5,838 bases of DNA. Origin: an uncultured Ruminococcus sp. Lineage in GTDB: Bacteria; Bacillota; Clostridia; Oscillospirales; Acutalibacteraceae. The stretch spans positions 1 to 5,838 of the forward strand of contig CALBHM010000054.1 of NCBI GenBank assembly GCA_937892835.1. Direction: 5' to 3'. The notes beneath the pieces were generated by a model, which had not been told where the DNA came from, searched no databases, and worked only from the letters and a program-made list of their open reading frames with translations. Shown piece by piece: positions 1-5,681 of the stretch (positions are counted from its first letter, which is position 1; each line of letters starts with the position of its first letter). Position numbers and translations under genes: made by a program.

Positions 1-2
1 AG

Positions 3-314
3 GCGTACAGCTATTCAATGGCTATGTATATCAAGGTAGATCACCCCGATTATGATTGGAAACAGTGCATTGACGAAAGTCAGCGTATGATGCAGGGCCA
101 CAAGGGAGAGCTTTTTGTGCTTGACCTCAGCTTCCTCGGCTGGCTCATTATCGGCGCATGCTGCTTTGGCGTAGGTACATTTTGGGTTACGGCTTATATG
201 GAGGCCGCACACTCTCAGTTCTATGAGAATCTCAGAAGAACGGAAGTTATGTACAACGTTGAAAATGCCGACCCTCAGTTTAACGCTTATAATTACAACG
301 ACCTGCAGAACTGA
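3..314 (+). CDS. DUF975-like integral membrane protein, C-terminal part (5' end outside window)
   Basis: The reading frame is open from the left edge (first full codon at base 3) to TGA at 312-314, giving 103 residues. The Met at base 18 is internal: the frame reads AYSYSMAMYI without interruption and no ribosome site precedes it. An amphipathic stretch (about residues 14-36, with RMMQGHKGELF) leads into a hydrophobic membrane segment (about 38-66, LDLSFLGWLIIGACCFGVGT), then YMEAAHSQFYENLRR and an Asn/Tyr-rich polar tail. The order 'M.GHK..LF.LDLSF.GW', Gly-rich membrane helix, 'Y..A....FYE.L' is what I know from the C-terminus of DUF975 multi-pass membrane proteins of Firmicutes, whose function is not established. 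A terminator follows 11 bases after the stop, so this is the last gene of its transcript. The family assignment is from motif memory; the membrane nature is clear. Confidence 0.8.
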   Translation, partial: AYSYSMAMYIKVDHPDYDWKQCIDESQRMMQGHKGELFVLDLSFLGWLIIGACCFGVGTFWVTAYMEAAHSQFYENLRRTEVMYNVENADPQFNAYNYNDLQN

Positions 315-324
315 AAATAAAAAC

Positions 325-366
325 AATCCGCCTGTTTGAGATTTTTTCCGAGCAGGTGGATTTTTC
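325..366 (+). terminator. Rho-independent terminator of the DUF975-like gene
   Basis: A 9-bp stem, ATCCGCCTG (326-334) with CAGGTGGAT (353-361), has one G:T wobble and is followed by TTTTTC. It starts 11 bases after the upstream stop codon and ends just before the -35 of the next gene, so it insulates the deacylase gene from upstream transcription. Confidence 0.8.
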
Positions 367-367
367 T

Positions 368-395
368 TTGCAAAAAATAATTATTGTGATATAAT
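368..395 (+). promoter_or_regulatory. Sigma-70/SigA promoter of the ProX-like gene
   Basis: The -35 is TTGCAA (368-373) and the -10 is a consensus TATAAT (390-395), with a 16-bp spacer. An extended -10 TG lies at 387-388. Transcription would start near base 402, only a few bases before the ATG at 406, which argues that 406 is not the start codon and 427 is. Confidence 0.75.
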
Positions 396-426
396 AATCG
401 GCAGAATGAAAGAAAAGGTGATTTCG

Positions 427-966
427 ATGATACATGTAAGCAAACCGATGACCGACCTGCCCAAGGAGTATAAAACACCCTTGCAGGAGATGACATATAA
501 ATTTCTTGATGAAAACAATATTCCGTTCAGCCGTGTTGAGAATGACGAAGCTGTTACAATGGAGGACTGCATCGAGATTGACAAGGCTCTCGATATGAAA
601 ACCGTTAAGACACTTTTTCTCTGTAATCGTCAGAAAACGAATTTTTATCTTTTTGTTACGGCGGGCGACAAGCCGTTTGTGACAAAGGATTTCAGCTCGG
701 CTCTCGGCATTTCCAGAGTGTCGTTCGCTTCGGCGGAAAAGCTTGACGAAATAATCGGTACAAAGGTCGGTGCAACAACAATTTTCGGTGTTCTTCGACC
801 TGAGGCTGAGGATGTTCAGGTTGTTTTTGATAAGGTCGTATGCGAGGACGAATGGTACGGCTGTTCCGACGGTACTACGACGGGCTATATGAAGCTGAAA
901 ACCAAGGATATCCTCGAAAAGCTTCTGCCATATTCAAGGCACAGATACACGGTTATTGACGTGTAA
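427..966 (+). CDS. ProX-type prolyl-tRNA editing (deacylase) domain protein, YbaK superfamily
   Basis: This 179-residue protein consists of a single free-standing YbaK/ProRS-associated editing domain. Known members hydrolyse amino acids wrongly attached to tRNA (chiefly Ala-tRNA-Pro for ProX-type proteins, Cys-tRNA-Pro for YbaK), acting in trans in the cytoplasm beside prolyl-tRNA synthetase. Visible landmarks are the N-terminal helix TPLQEMTYKFLDENNIPF (17-34), the core strand KTLFLCNRQKTNFYLFV (61-77) whose Lys61 sits where the family's functional lysine lies, GATTIFGVLRPEAEDVQVVFDK (positions 115-136 overall), DEWYGCSDGTTTGYMKL (141-157) and the closing SRHRYTVIDV. The length is normal for a stand-alone domain. 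Start 427 was chosen because AAGGTG (415-420) lies 6 bases upstream; an ATG at 406 in the same frame has no ribosome site and lies almost on the predicted transcription start. The gene is monocistronic, with its own promoter and terminator. Which mischarged tRNA it clears cannot be read from sequence. Confidence 0.88.
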   Translation: MIHVSKPMTDLPKEYKTPLQEMTYKFLDENNIPFSRVENDEAVTMEDCIEIDKALDMKTVKTLFLCNRQKTNFYLFVTAGDKPFVTKDFSSALGISRVSFASAEKLDEIIGTKVGATTIFGVLRPEAEDVQVVFDKVVCEDEWYGCSDGTTTGYMKLKTKDILEKLLPYSRHRYTVIDV

Positions 967-984
967 ATATTTGGAGATTTTTGC

Positions 985-1016
985 AAACCTGAGATTTGTC
1001 TCAGGTTTATTTTTTT
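985..1016 (+). terminator. Rho-independent terminator of the ProX-like gene, touching the convergent SLOG stop codon
   Basis: A perfect 10-bp stem, AAACCTGAGA (985-994) with TCTCAGGTTT (999-1008), has a TTTG loop, then A and seven Ts (1010-1016). It is strong on the plus strand. On the minus strand only a weak run (GCAAAAATC) follows, so it is a poor terminator for the convergent SLOG gene, whose stop codon (1007-1009) uses the first two bases of the hairpin. Confidence 0.9.
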
Positions 1017-1339
1017 ATAAAAATTCTAATTGGTTTTTTGATTTCCTTACATTTCTTAATAACAAATAACGTTCCATGAGAATGTCCGTCCCAAAAAGCT
1101 AAAACTGAGTCCGAATATTCTATAATTTTAATGTTTCTTTTTAATGGTGCACTTCGCCCAAATTTATTATATTCGGGCAAAAATTCTCTTAAAGTAATAT
1201 TGTTCCGTATCGCATATTCTTTTGCGCATCTGTCTATACCTATTGCACCGCCTGAGACAATTTCATCCACATCTTTTGGAAGATATTTTTCTAAATTGTT
1301 TACAACTAAACTTCGGGATCCTATAACAGCAATTTTCAT
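1007..1339 (-). CDS. SLOG-superfamily (DUF2493/YspA-like) putative nucleotide-binding protein
   Basis: This 110-residue protein is one small Rossmann-like domain. It opens with MKIAVIGSRS (strand and GSR loop, 1-10), then SGGAIGID (29-36), a charged helix CAKEYAIRN, EFLPEY (52-57), PLKRN (65-69), and SDSVLAFWDGHSHGT (76-90), ending in KKPIRIFIKK. The order GSR, SGGA.G.D, P.KRN, D.v.AFWDG.S.GT is the signature I associate with DUF2493/cpYpsA-related SLOG proteins, which are predicted to bind nucleotides or nucleotide-derived ligands and are distant relatives of DprA and LOG. The biochemical role of stand-alone forms is unsettled. Start ATG 1337-1339 has GAGGTG (1345-1350) 5 bases upstream. G+C is about 32% by hand count over 1021-1320, clearly below the flanking genes, which suggests transfer. 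It is divergent from the RHH gene, with a palindrome between them. The family call is good; the function is unknown. Confidence 0.85.
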   Translation of the reverse strand: MKIAVIGSRSLVVNNLEKYLPKDVDEIVSGGAIGIDRCAKEYAIRNNITLREFLPEYNKFGRSAPLKRNIKIIEYSDSVLAFWDGHSHGTLFVIKKCKEIKKPIRIFIKK

Positions 1340-1358
1340 ATAATCACCTCAAATAGTA

Positions 1359-1373
1359 GATATACGGTATATC
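1359..1373. promoter_or_regulatory. Perfect 15-bp palindrome, candidate operator in the SLOG/RHH divergent region
   Basis: GATATAC-G-GTATATC is a perfect 7-bp inverted repeat around one central base (1366). It covers roughly +5 to +19 of the predicted SLOG transcript and ends 5 bases before the -35 of the RHH promoter. Binding here would block SLOG transcription and could also affect the RHH promoter. The RHH protein encoded next door is the obvious candidate binder. The repeat is seen directly; its use as an operator is inferred. Confidence 0.5.
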
Positions 1374-1378
1374 CAATA

Positions 1379-1407
1379 TCGACATTATAACACATAAAAG
1401 ATATAAA
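1379..1407 (+). promoter_or_regulatory. Predicted promoter of the RHH gene
   Basis: The -35 is TCGACA (1379-1384, five of six consensus bases) and the -10 is TATAAA (1402-1407), with a 17-bp spacer. Transcription would start near 1414, leaving a leader of about 30 bases containing the TGAGGTG ribosome site. The -35 shares base 1384 with the -10 of the opposing SLOG promoter, so the two promoters overlap physically. Confidence 0.6.
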
Positions 1408-1412
1408 ATAAA
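1384..1412 (-). promoter_or_regulatory. Predicted promoter of the SLOG gene
   Basis: On the minus strand the -10 is a perfect TATAAT (1389-1384) preceded by an extended-10 TG (TGTTATAAT). The -35 is a weak TTTATT (1412-1407) at 17-bp spacing. The transcript would begin near 1377, just before the 15-bp palindrome. Confidence 0.6.
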
Positions 1413-1443
1413 CACACAATATAGTTGCTATGAGGTGAGTTTT

Positions 1444-1644
1444 ATGGCAGTTAAGAGTGTTTCGATAAGAATTGAGGAAGAAATGCTTCGTAAGATAGGC
1501 TATGTTGCCGACTATGAAGGACGTTCGGTGAACAGCCATATTCTTGTTCTTATTCGTGAAAATATTAAGCAGTTTGAGGAACAGAACGGAAAAATCGAGG
1601 GCAACATTGACCCGAATATCAATGTGAAGCCCACCCGAAAATAA
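1444..1644 (+). CDS. Small ribbon-helix-helix (Arc/MetJ-like) DNA-binding protein
   Basis: This 66-residue protein has an N-terminal beta strand VKSVSIRI (3-10), helix A EEEMLRKIGYVADYEG (11-26), and helix B from RSVNSHILVLIRENIKQFEEQ (positions 27-47), with the Gly-Arg-Ser turn between the helices. This is the layout of Arc-type RHH repressors, in which the strands of a dimer enter the DNA major groove. The C-terminal 18 residues (GKIEGNIDPNINVKPTRK) are polar, Asn/Pro-rich and probably flexible. Start ATG 1444 lies 6 bases after TGAGGTG (1431-1437); the in-frame GTG at 1435 is part of that ribosome site and is rejected. The gene is divergent from the SLOG gene with 104 bp between start codons, so it is probably a local and possibly autogenous regulator. 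RHH proteins also serve as antitoxins or plasmid/phage regulators; no toxin gene lies beside it here. Confidence 0.8.
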   Translation: MAVKSVSIRIEEEMLRKIGYVADYEGRSVNSHILVLIRENIKQFEEQNGKIEGNIDPNINVKPTRK

Positions 1645-1648
1645 AATC

Positions 1649-1686
1649 CGACCCGAGAAACGTTAATGCTTCTCGGGCCGTTTTTT
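1649..1686 (+). terminator. Terminator of the RHH gene, possibly bidirectional
   Basis: The stem CCCGAGAA (1652-1659) pairs with TTCTCGGG (1670-1677), extended by two outer G-C pairs across one mismatch, and is followed by TTTTTT (1681-1686). On the minus strand the hairpin is followed by ATTTTATTTT, so it may also stop the convergent metallophosphoesterase transcript, whose stop codon is at 1696-1698. Confidence 0.85.
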
Positions 1687-1695
1687 GTATTCAAC

Positions 1696-2781
1696 TTATA
1701 TCTCGCCGTCGGTTATGCGATCAATGAAAATTGTTTCACTTTCATAGGTGTCGGACTTGTTTTCGTCAATGACAATCAGTCTTCCGCCACGCTTGCCGCC
1801 GTAGGTGTGGTAGCCTGCGCCGGGAGTTTGAACAAGCTTGATTCCGTCAATATCCATTGTGAAAGTGTTCTTGTGGTCGTGACCGAAAAATGCGGCAACA
1901 ATATCGCCTGTTTTCTGCCAGCTTTCAAATTGGGATTTAACCTTATTTGGGGGACAAGGGCCTTCAAGAAGCGCCCCATCGAGAAGAGCTCTGTCAGCGG
2001 AAATATAGAATTTTCCGTTGTGTTCAACCGAACCCGGGACATTTTCACCGACCTCGGTCAGCTTATCGTATTCCTGCAAAACGGGGATATGCTGAAAAAG
2101 CAGAGACGGAACGGTTTTTCCACCGTTTTTTGCCTTAAGCTCGGTTGCCTTTTTCTCGTACCATGCGATTTGATCGTCGTGAACAAAGCCGTAGCCCTCG
2201 TCCTTCATGACATTATAATTATCATCACGAACATAGTCGTTTGAATCAATGCACCAAATGTTCCATGCCGTTCGCTTACCGTCGGAGGAAAGAATCGGCA
2301 GATTGTAATTTCCGCAGCCGTGAATGTCCTCGTCATTCATTGTACCCCTGAAATTAGTGTATTCGCAGTAAACGCTGATTTGATTTTCTTTAGCGAGGCA
2401 CGGGCAGGTCGGCTCGGCTTCGGCATCATGGTTGCCGAAAACGATTGCGAGCGGAATGTTCTTTTCCGCAATCGGCTCAACGATTTTCTTTATTGTTTTA
2501 CGCATGTAGTCGTATGTGAATTCCTGCCAATATCCGCTGATGTTGTCGCCGCCGAAAACAACAAGGTTCGGCTTCGCAAGCTCCAAACAGCGTCGGATAA
2601 CGTTGAGCGTTTCGGCGGACCTGTTTATCGGAATTGAGCGGTTCTCGTCATCGTCCATCTCGGGATCGACCTCGTGAATATCCGTCAGGTGAAGTATACG
2701 GAATTTTCCGTCCTCGCCGAAGCGGAGAGGTGATTGATTGTTTCTGATGTATTTATGTGAATTGGGTAGACCCTTTGCCAT
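1696..2781 (-). CDS. Calcineurin-like metallophosphoesterase (Dcr2/PAP29-like)
   Basis: This 361-residue protein carries every block of the dinuclear-metal phosphoesterase fold: D34-I-H36 in LHLTDIHEVDP, GGDN (77-80), GNHD (116-119), H231 in LLFQHIP, and GHDH (300-303). The metal ligands all look intact, so an active phosphatase or phosphodiesterase is expected. The N-terminal FRILHLTDIH and the 'LNVIRRCLELAKPNLVVFGGDNISG' pattern (59-83) resemble the Dcr2/PAP29-like group; the natural substrate is unknown. No signal peptide or membrane segment is visible, so it is probably cytoplasmic. A Cys-rich insert, PTCPCLAKENQISVYC (124-139), follows the GNHD block. Start 2781 was chosen because GGAGGT (2787-2792) lies 5 bases upstream and a strong promoter sits at 2812-2840. 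The frame stays open back to 2955, but that would run into the kinase gene and its terminator. It is separated from the kinase by that terminator, so a shared pathway is not assured. Confidence 0.92.
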   Translation of the reverse strand: MAKGLPNSHKYIRNNQSPLRFGEDGKFRILHLTDIHEVDPEMDDDENRSIPINRSAETLNVIRRCLELAKPNLVVFGGDNISGYWQEFTYDYMRKTIKKIVEPIAEKNIPLAIVFGNHDAEAEPTCPCLAKENQISVYCEYTNFRGTMNDEDIHGCGNYNLPILSSDGKRTAWNIWCIDSNDYVRDDNYNVMKDEGYGFVHDDQIAWYEKKATELKAKNGGKTVPSLLFQHIPVLQEYDKLTEVGENVPGSVEHNGKFYISADRALLDGALLEGPCPPNKVKSQFESWQKTGDIVAAFFGHDHKNTFTMDIDGIKLVQTPGAGYHTYGGKRGGRLIVIDENKSDTYESETIFIDRITDGEI

Positions 2782-2811
2782 AACTGACCTCCGAAAAATT
2801 TTATTAAATAT

Positions 2812-2840
2812 ATAATAATCTTTTAATCCGAGGCTGTCAA
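2812..2840 (-). promoter_or_regulatory. Strong promoter of the metallophosphoesterase gene
   Basis: On the minus strand a perfect -35 TTGACA (2840-2835), a 17-bp spacer and -10 TATTAT (2817-2812) are seen. The -35 begins one base after the T-run of the kinase-operon terminator, so termination of one unit and initiation of the next are packed into about 60 bases. Confidence 0.85.
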
Positions 2841-2841
2841 T

Positions 2842-2876
2842 AAAAAGCACCGACAAACCGTGATGATTTGTCGGTG
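2842..2876 (-). terminator. Terminator of the response regulator/kinase operon
   Basis: A perfect 10-bp stem, CACCGACAAA (2848-2857) with TTTGTCGGTG (2867-2876), has a 9-base loop. On the minus strand it is followed by C and five Ts (2846-2842). It lies 5 bases beyond the kinase stop codon (2882-2884). Confidence 0.9.
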
Positions 2877-2881
2877 AAATT

Positions 2882-4918
2882 TTAGTCAGCGTCAATTTCT
2901 GCTTTGTTGAAGATAAGAATAGCCTTAAACAGGTCACCGTCAACGGCAAGCTCAAATTTTCCGCCCTGAAGCTCGGTTAAGCTCTGGATAATCGAAAGTC
3001 CGAGTCCGTTGCCGTCGGTGTTTCTTGCCAAGTCGCCACGGGCAAAACGCTCCAAAAGCTCCTCGGGTGATGATTCGATCTTCTTTTCGGAGATGTTTTT
3101 CAGTTCAATTTTTACCTTGCTGTCCTCAATTTCTTCAACGGTCAGGTAAACTCTCGTGTTTGGCATAGCGTATTTTGAAATATTGCTCAGAAGATTTTCA
3201 AATATACGCCAAAGCTTTTGACCGTCGGCTGTTATATAGATATCGTCCTGCGGCATGTGATCTTCAAGCGTTAGATTCTTTTCTTCAAGTTTGGAACCGA
3301 GTTCATCAAGTATCTGTGAAATAAATATTCCGAGATTGAGACTGTCAAGATTTATTTTGACCGAACCTGTTGTAATCTGCGAAACATCAATGAGATTCTG
3401 CAAAAGATTTGTCAGACGCTTTGACTGTTTATTGATGATTTCATAGTATTCGTTCAGCTCGGCTTCACTGCATTTTCCGGAACGAATAATGTCCGTATAA
3501 TTGATTATTGAGGTCAGCGGAGTCTTGATATCGTGAGAAATATTTGCTATAAGCTCACTTCTCATTTTTTCGTTTTTGTTCTTTTCCTCAAGTGCATTTA
3601 TAACATCATCCTTGAGAGTAATGAAGTTATCGTTAATTGCCTTGAAATCGCCGAACATAACCTTTGCGTCAAGGTTTTCGCCATAATCTCCGTTGGCAAG
3701 TCTGTTGCCGCTTTCACGCAGGCGGTTAAAGTTGATTGCGATGACGAAGAGCAGTGTTCCGACAATGAATGCCATAGTGACTTGAATAAGTGCAAATGCA
3801 GGGAAGTTATAGGAAAGACCCCTGGACTTGAAGCGGAAATAGTTGAAGATTATGAGACCGAGATCCAAAGCTAAAACCGAACCGACGGTGATAATCAGCT
3901 TGCCGACAAAAGGCATTTTAAAATAGCCGCTTTTTTTACCGCCATCTTTTCCGCTGCGTATTCGTTCGATTGCTTTATAGATAAGAGTGTTTTTGAAAAT
4001 ATGGCCCGCCTTGATTCTGACGGCAAGAGAGAGAAAATAAATGAGCAATATGCAGAACACAACAAACGCAAGAATTGCACATGCCGCATTCCACAGAACA
4101 ATATCATCCTCTTTTGTCTTATCGGCGGACATCAGCACGATCATGGAAATTACAAATCCGTTCATTGCAACGGTCAGAATTGAAAATAAATCGAACGGAA
4201 TTTTGTCGATGAATCGCATATGACCGGGAGTGTAGTTGATGTTGACCATGAGCACGGCGACGATTGCCATGCCGGTAATCAGCGCAATGAACATGACGGC
4301 TATAATGAAATATTTGAGGCTGTTGGCCGTTTTGATAAGTCGAGCTGTCAGCCTAAATGTGTCATCTGCTGAAAGGTCTTTTTTTATCTTGATTTGTATG
4401 GTAACGGGGCGCATCCCTTTGATTGTGACATCATAGAAGCTTGTTGTTCTTGTCGTTTCAAAGCAGGTTTCCTCATTGAGACTGGCTGTAGGCTCGCTAA
4501 GAGAATACATTTTATTGTTTGAGGTTGCAACAATTATCAGATTTGTTTTATTGTGGTTCTGATATTTGTCACAAAGGGTTTTATATGTGATAGTGTCCTT
4601 TTCACTTTCTGCCCTTTTATTTTTGCTTTCGGTATAATTCGCCGTTGTGCTATTATCAATATCGCTTTCTTTCAGCTTGTTTTCAGCTTCTTTTTCGAAG
4701 GTTATCAGCACAAATTTTTCAATGTCGGTGTATTCCTTATCGACCTTTTCTTCCATCAGCGTGTAAAAGGTATCCTGAGTGGCGCCGACTTTATCGTAGA
4801 ATCCGTAATCCGCCATATAGCTGACCTCAAGGAACATGGTAATAACTATCGTCATGCAGATGAGGTAAAGAACCACTGCCGTTATTTTATCCGACAGGGT
4901 TTTCAGTTTTATTTTCAT
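2882..4918 (-). CDS. Membrane sensor histidine kinase with six predicted membrane segments
   Basis: This 678-residue protein has predicted membrane helices near 11-32, 202-226, 244-264, 274-300, 338-361 and 372-396. A large extracytoplasmic domain (about 33-201, containing Cys116 and Cys152) follows the first helix and is the likely sensor; I do not recognise its fold. The basic loop 301-337 is cytoplasmic, consistent with both ends inside. A HAMP-like or coiled linker (397-455) leads to the HisKA H-box ELIANISHDIKTPLTSII, with His462 as phosphorylation site. The ATPase domain has N-box Asn575/Asn579 (RIFENLLSNISKYA), FARGD (625-629) and the G2 box DGNGLGLS (635-642). The usual DxGxG G1 box is replaced by KNISEKKIESSPEEL (607-621), a feature I recall from related Clostridia kinases, so it is not necessarily inactivating. 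The ATG overlaps the regulator's TGA (TGATG), with AAAGGAGAG upstream, suggesting translational coupling. The signal is unknown. Confidence 0.93.
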   Translation of the reverse strand: MKIKLKTLSDKITAVVLYLICMTIVITMFLEVSYMADYGFYDKVGATQDTFYTLMEEKVDKEYTDIEKFVLITFEKEAENKLKESDIDNSTTANYTESKNKRAESEKDTITYKTLCDKYQNHNKTNLIIVATSNNKMYSLSEPTASLNEETCFETTRTTSFYDVTIKGMRPVTIQIKIKKDLSADDTFRLTARLIKTANSLKYFIIAVMFIALITGMAIVAVLMVNINYTPGHMRFIDKIPFDLFSILTVAMNGFVISMIVLMSADKTKEDDIVLWNAACAILAFVVFCILLIYFLSLAVRIKAGHIFKNTLIYKAIERIRSGKDGGKKSGYFKMPFVGKLIITVGSVLALDLGLIIFNYFRFKSRGLSYNFPAFALIQVTMAFIVGTLLFVIAINFNRLRESGNRLANGDYGENLDAKVMFGDFKAINDNFITLKDDVINALEEKNKNEKMRSELIANISHDIKTPLTSIINYTDIIRSGKCSEAELNEYYEIINKQSKRLTNLLQNLIDVSQITTGSVKINLDSLNLGIFISQILDELGSKLEEKNLTLEDHMPQDDIYITADGQKLWRIFENLLSNISKYAMPNTRVYLTVEEIEDSKVKIELKNISEKKIESSPEELLERFARGDLARNTDGNGLGLSIIQSLTELQGGKFELAVDGDLFKAILIFNKAEIDAD

Positions 4919-5610
4919 CAGCGATCTCTCCTTTGCATTTTATATCCGTGTCCGTAAACGGCAACGATATAATGAGGATTGGCAGGATCAATTTCTATTT
5001 TCTCTCTTATGTGACGTATATGAACGATGACGGTGTTTTCTCCGCCGAATGCGCTGTCGTTCCATACGTTTTTGTAAATCTCTTTAGGTGAAAAAACACT
5101 GTCAAGGTTTTCCATAAACAGCTTAAGAATGGAGTATTCGATTGGGGTGAAGTTAACTTCATCGCCGTCAACAAGGACCTTTTTTGAAACATCATCAATG
5201 AGAATGCCTCCGTTGCGAAGATATTGACCGACGGGAGCTTTGCCAAGCTTAAGATAGCGTCTGAGCTGAGATTTTGCTCTTGCAACAACTTCAACAGGGT
5301 TGAACGGCTTGGTTATGTAGTCGTCTGCTCCGACGTCAAGACCGAGAATTTTGTCGTAGTCCTCACTTTTTGCTGTTATAAGGATAACAGGAACATTATA
5401 TTTCTTTCTGATTTCAGCAGTTGCCTCAATGCCGTCCATCTGCGGCATCATGACATCCATAAGAACAAGCTGAACGTCGTTATCGGCCAAAAGCTCCAAA
5501 ACCTGTTTGCCGTTATATGCTTCCAAAACATTGAAGCCCTCGGAAGAAAGATAAATATTTAATGCACGAACAATGTCCTTGTCGTCATCGCAAGCAATAA
5601 TGTTAATCAT
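4918..5610 (-). CDS. OmpR/PhoB-family response regulator
   Basis: This 230-residue protein is standard length for the family. The receiver domain (1-118) shows the acidic pocket CDDDKD (7-12), phosphoacceptor Asp52 in LVLMDVMMPQMDG, Thr79 in VILITA and Lys101 in DYITKPF; all active-site residues are intact. A winged-helix DNA-binding domain (about 130-228) has FTPIEYSILKLFMEN, then the recognition-helix region GENTVIVHIRHIREKIE and the C-terminal hairpin YIVAVYGHGYKM. It should be phosphorylated by the kinase encoded immediately downstream and then bind direct-repeat DNA. The receiver and effector resemble VanR-like regulators of Firmicutes, but nothing nearby indicates vancomycin resistance, so no gene name is given. 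Start ATG 5608-5610 has AGGAGAGGAG (5621-5630) 10 bases upstream, slightly far but the best choice. It is first in the operon, with a promoter and candidate self-binding repeats upstream. Confidence 0.95.
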   Translation of the reverse strand: MINIIACDDDKDIVRALNIYLSSEGFNVLEAYNGKQVLELLADNDVQLVLMDVMMPQMDGIEATAEIRKKYNVPVILITAKSEDYDKILGLDVGADDYITKPFNPVEVVARAKSQLRRYLKLGKAPVGQYLRNGGILIDDVSKKVLVDGDEVNFTPIEYSILKLFMENLDSVFSPKEIYKNVWNDSAFGGENTVIVHIRHIREKIEIDPANPHYIVAVYGHGYKMQRRDR

Positions 5611-5641
5611 ATTTCGGGTACTCCTCTCCTATTCTGCGTAA

Positions 5642-5670
5642 ATTATAGAATAAAAGAAAATAAAACACAA
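5642..5670 (-). promoter_or_regulatory. Predicted promoter of the two-component operon
   Basis: On the minus strand the -10 is consensus TATAAT (5647-5642) and the -35 is a weak TTGTGT (5670-5665) at 17-bp spacing. A good -10 with a poor -35 is typical of promoters needing an activator, in line with the direct repeats just upstream. Confidence 0.65.
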
Positions 5671-5681
5671 TATTTTTTGCT

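Noticed and set aside
406..426. Upstream in-frame ATG that would lengthen the ProX-like protein by 7 residues
   Set aside because: It has no ribosome site and lies about 4 bases from the predicted transcription start, whereas the ATG at 427 has AAGGTG at ideal spacing.
1435..1443. GTG start giving MSF before the RHH protein
   Set aside because: The GTG is part of the TGAGGTG ribosome site for the ATG at 1444.
1007..1644. Type II toxin-antitoxin system made of the RHH and SLOG genes
   Set aside because: The genes are divergent rather than in one operon, and the SLOG protein is not a known toxin fold, so the label is not supported.
1666..2244. Plus-strand 192-residue open frame opposite the phosphoesterase
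   Set aside because: It is antisense to a gene with complete catalytic motifs, begins inside the RHH terminator region without a ribosome site, and its Val/Cys/Phe-rich translation matches no family.
2782..2955. N-terminal extension of the phosphoesterase frame by 58 residues
   Set aside because: It would overlap the kinase 3' end, translate through the operon terminator and the gene's own promoter, and the extension shows no domain. Met at 2781 has a GGAGGT site.
4553..4957. Plus-strand 134-residue open frame opposite the kinase sensor region
   Set aside because: Phe/His-rich translation typical of an antisense shadow, with no ribosome site and no domain.
4918..5610. Naming the regulator and kinase vanR/vanS
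   Set aside because: The similarity is to the general VanR-like group only; the kinase architecture differs and no van ligase or dipeptidase genes are present in the window.
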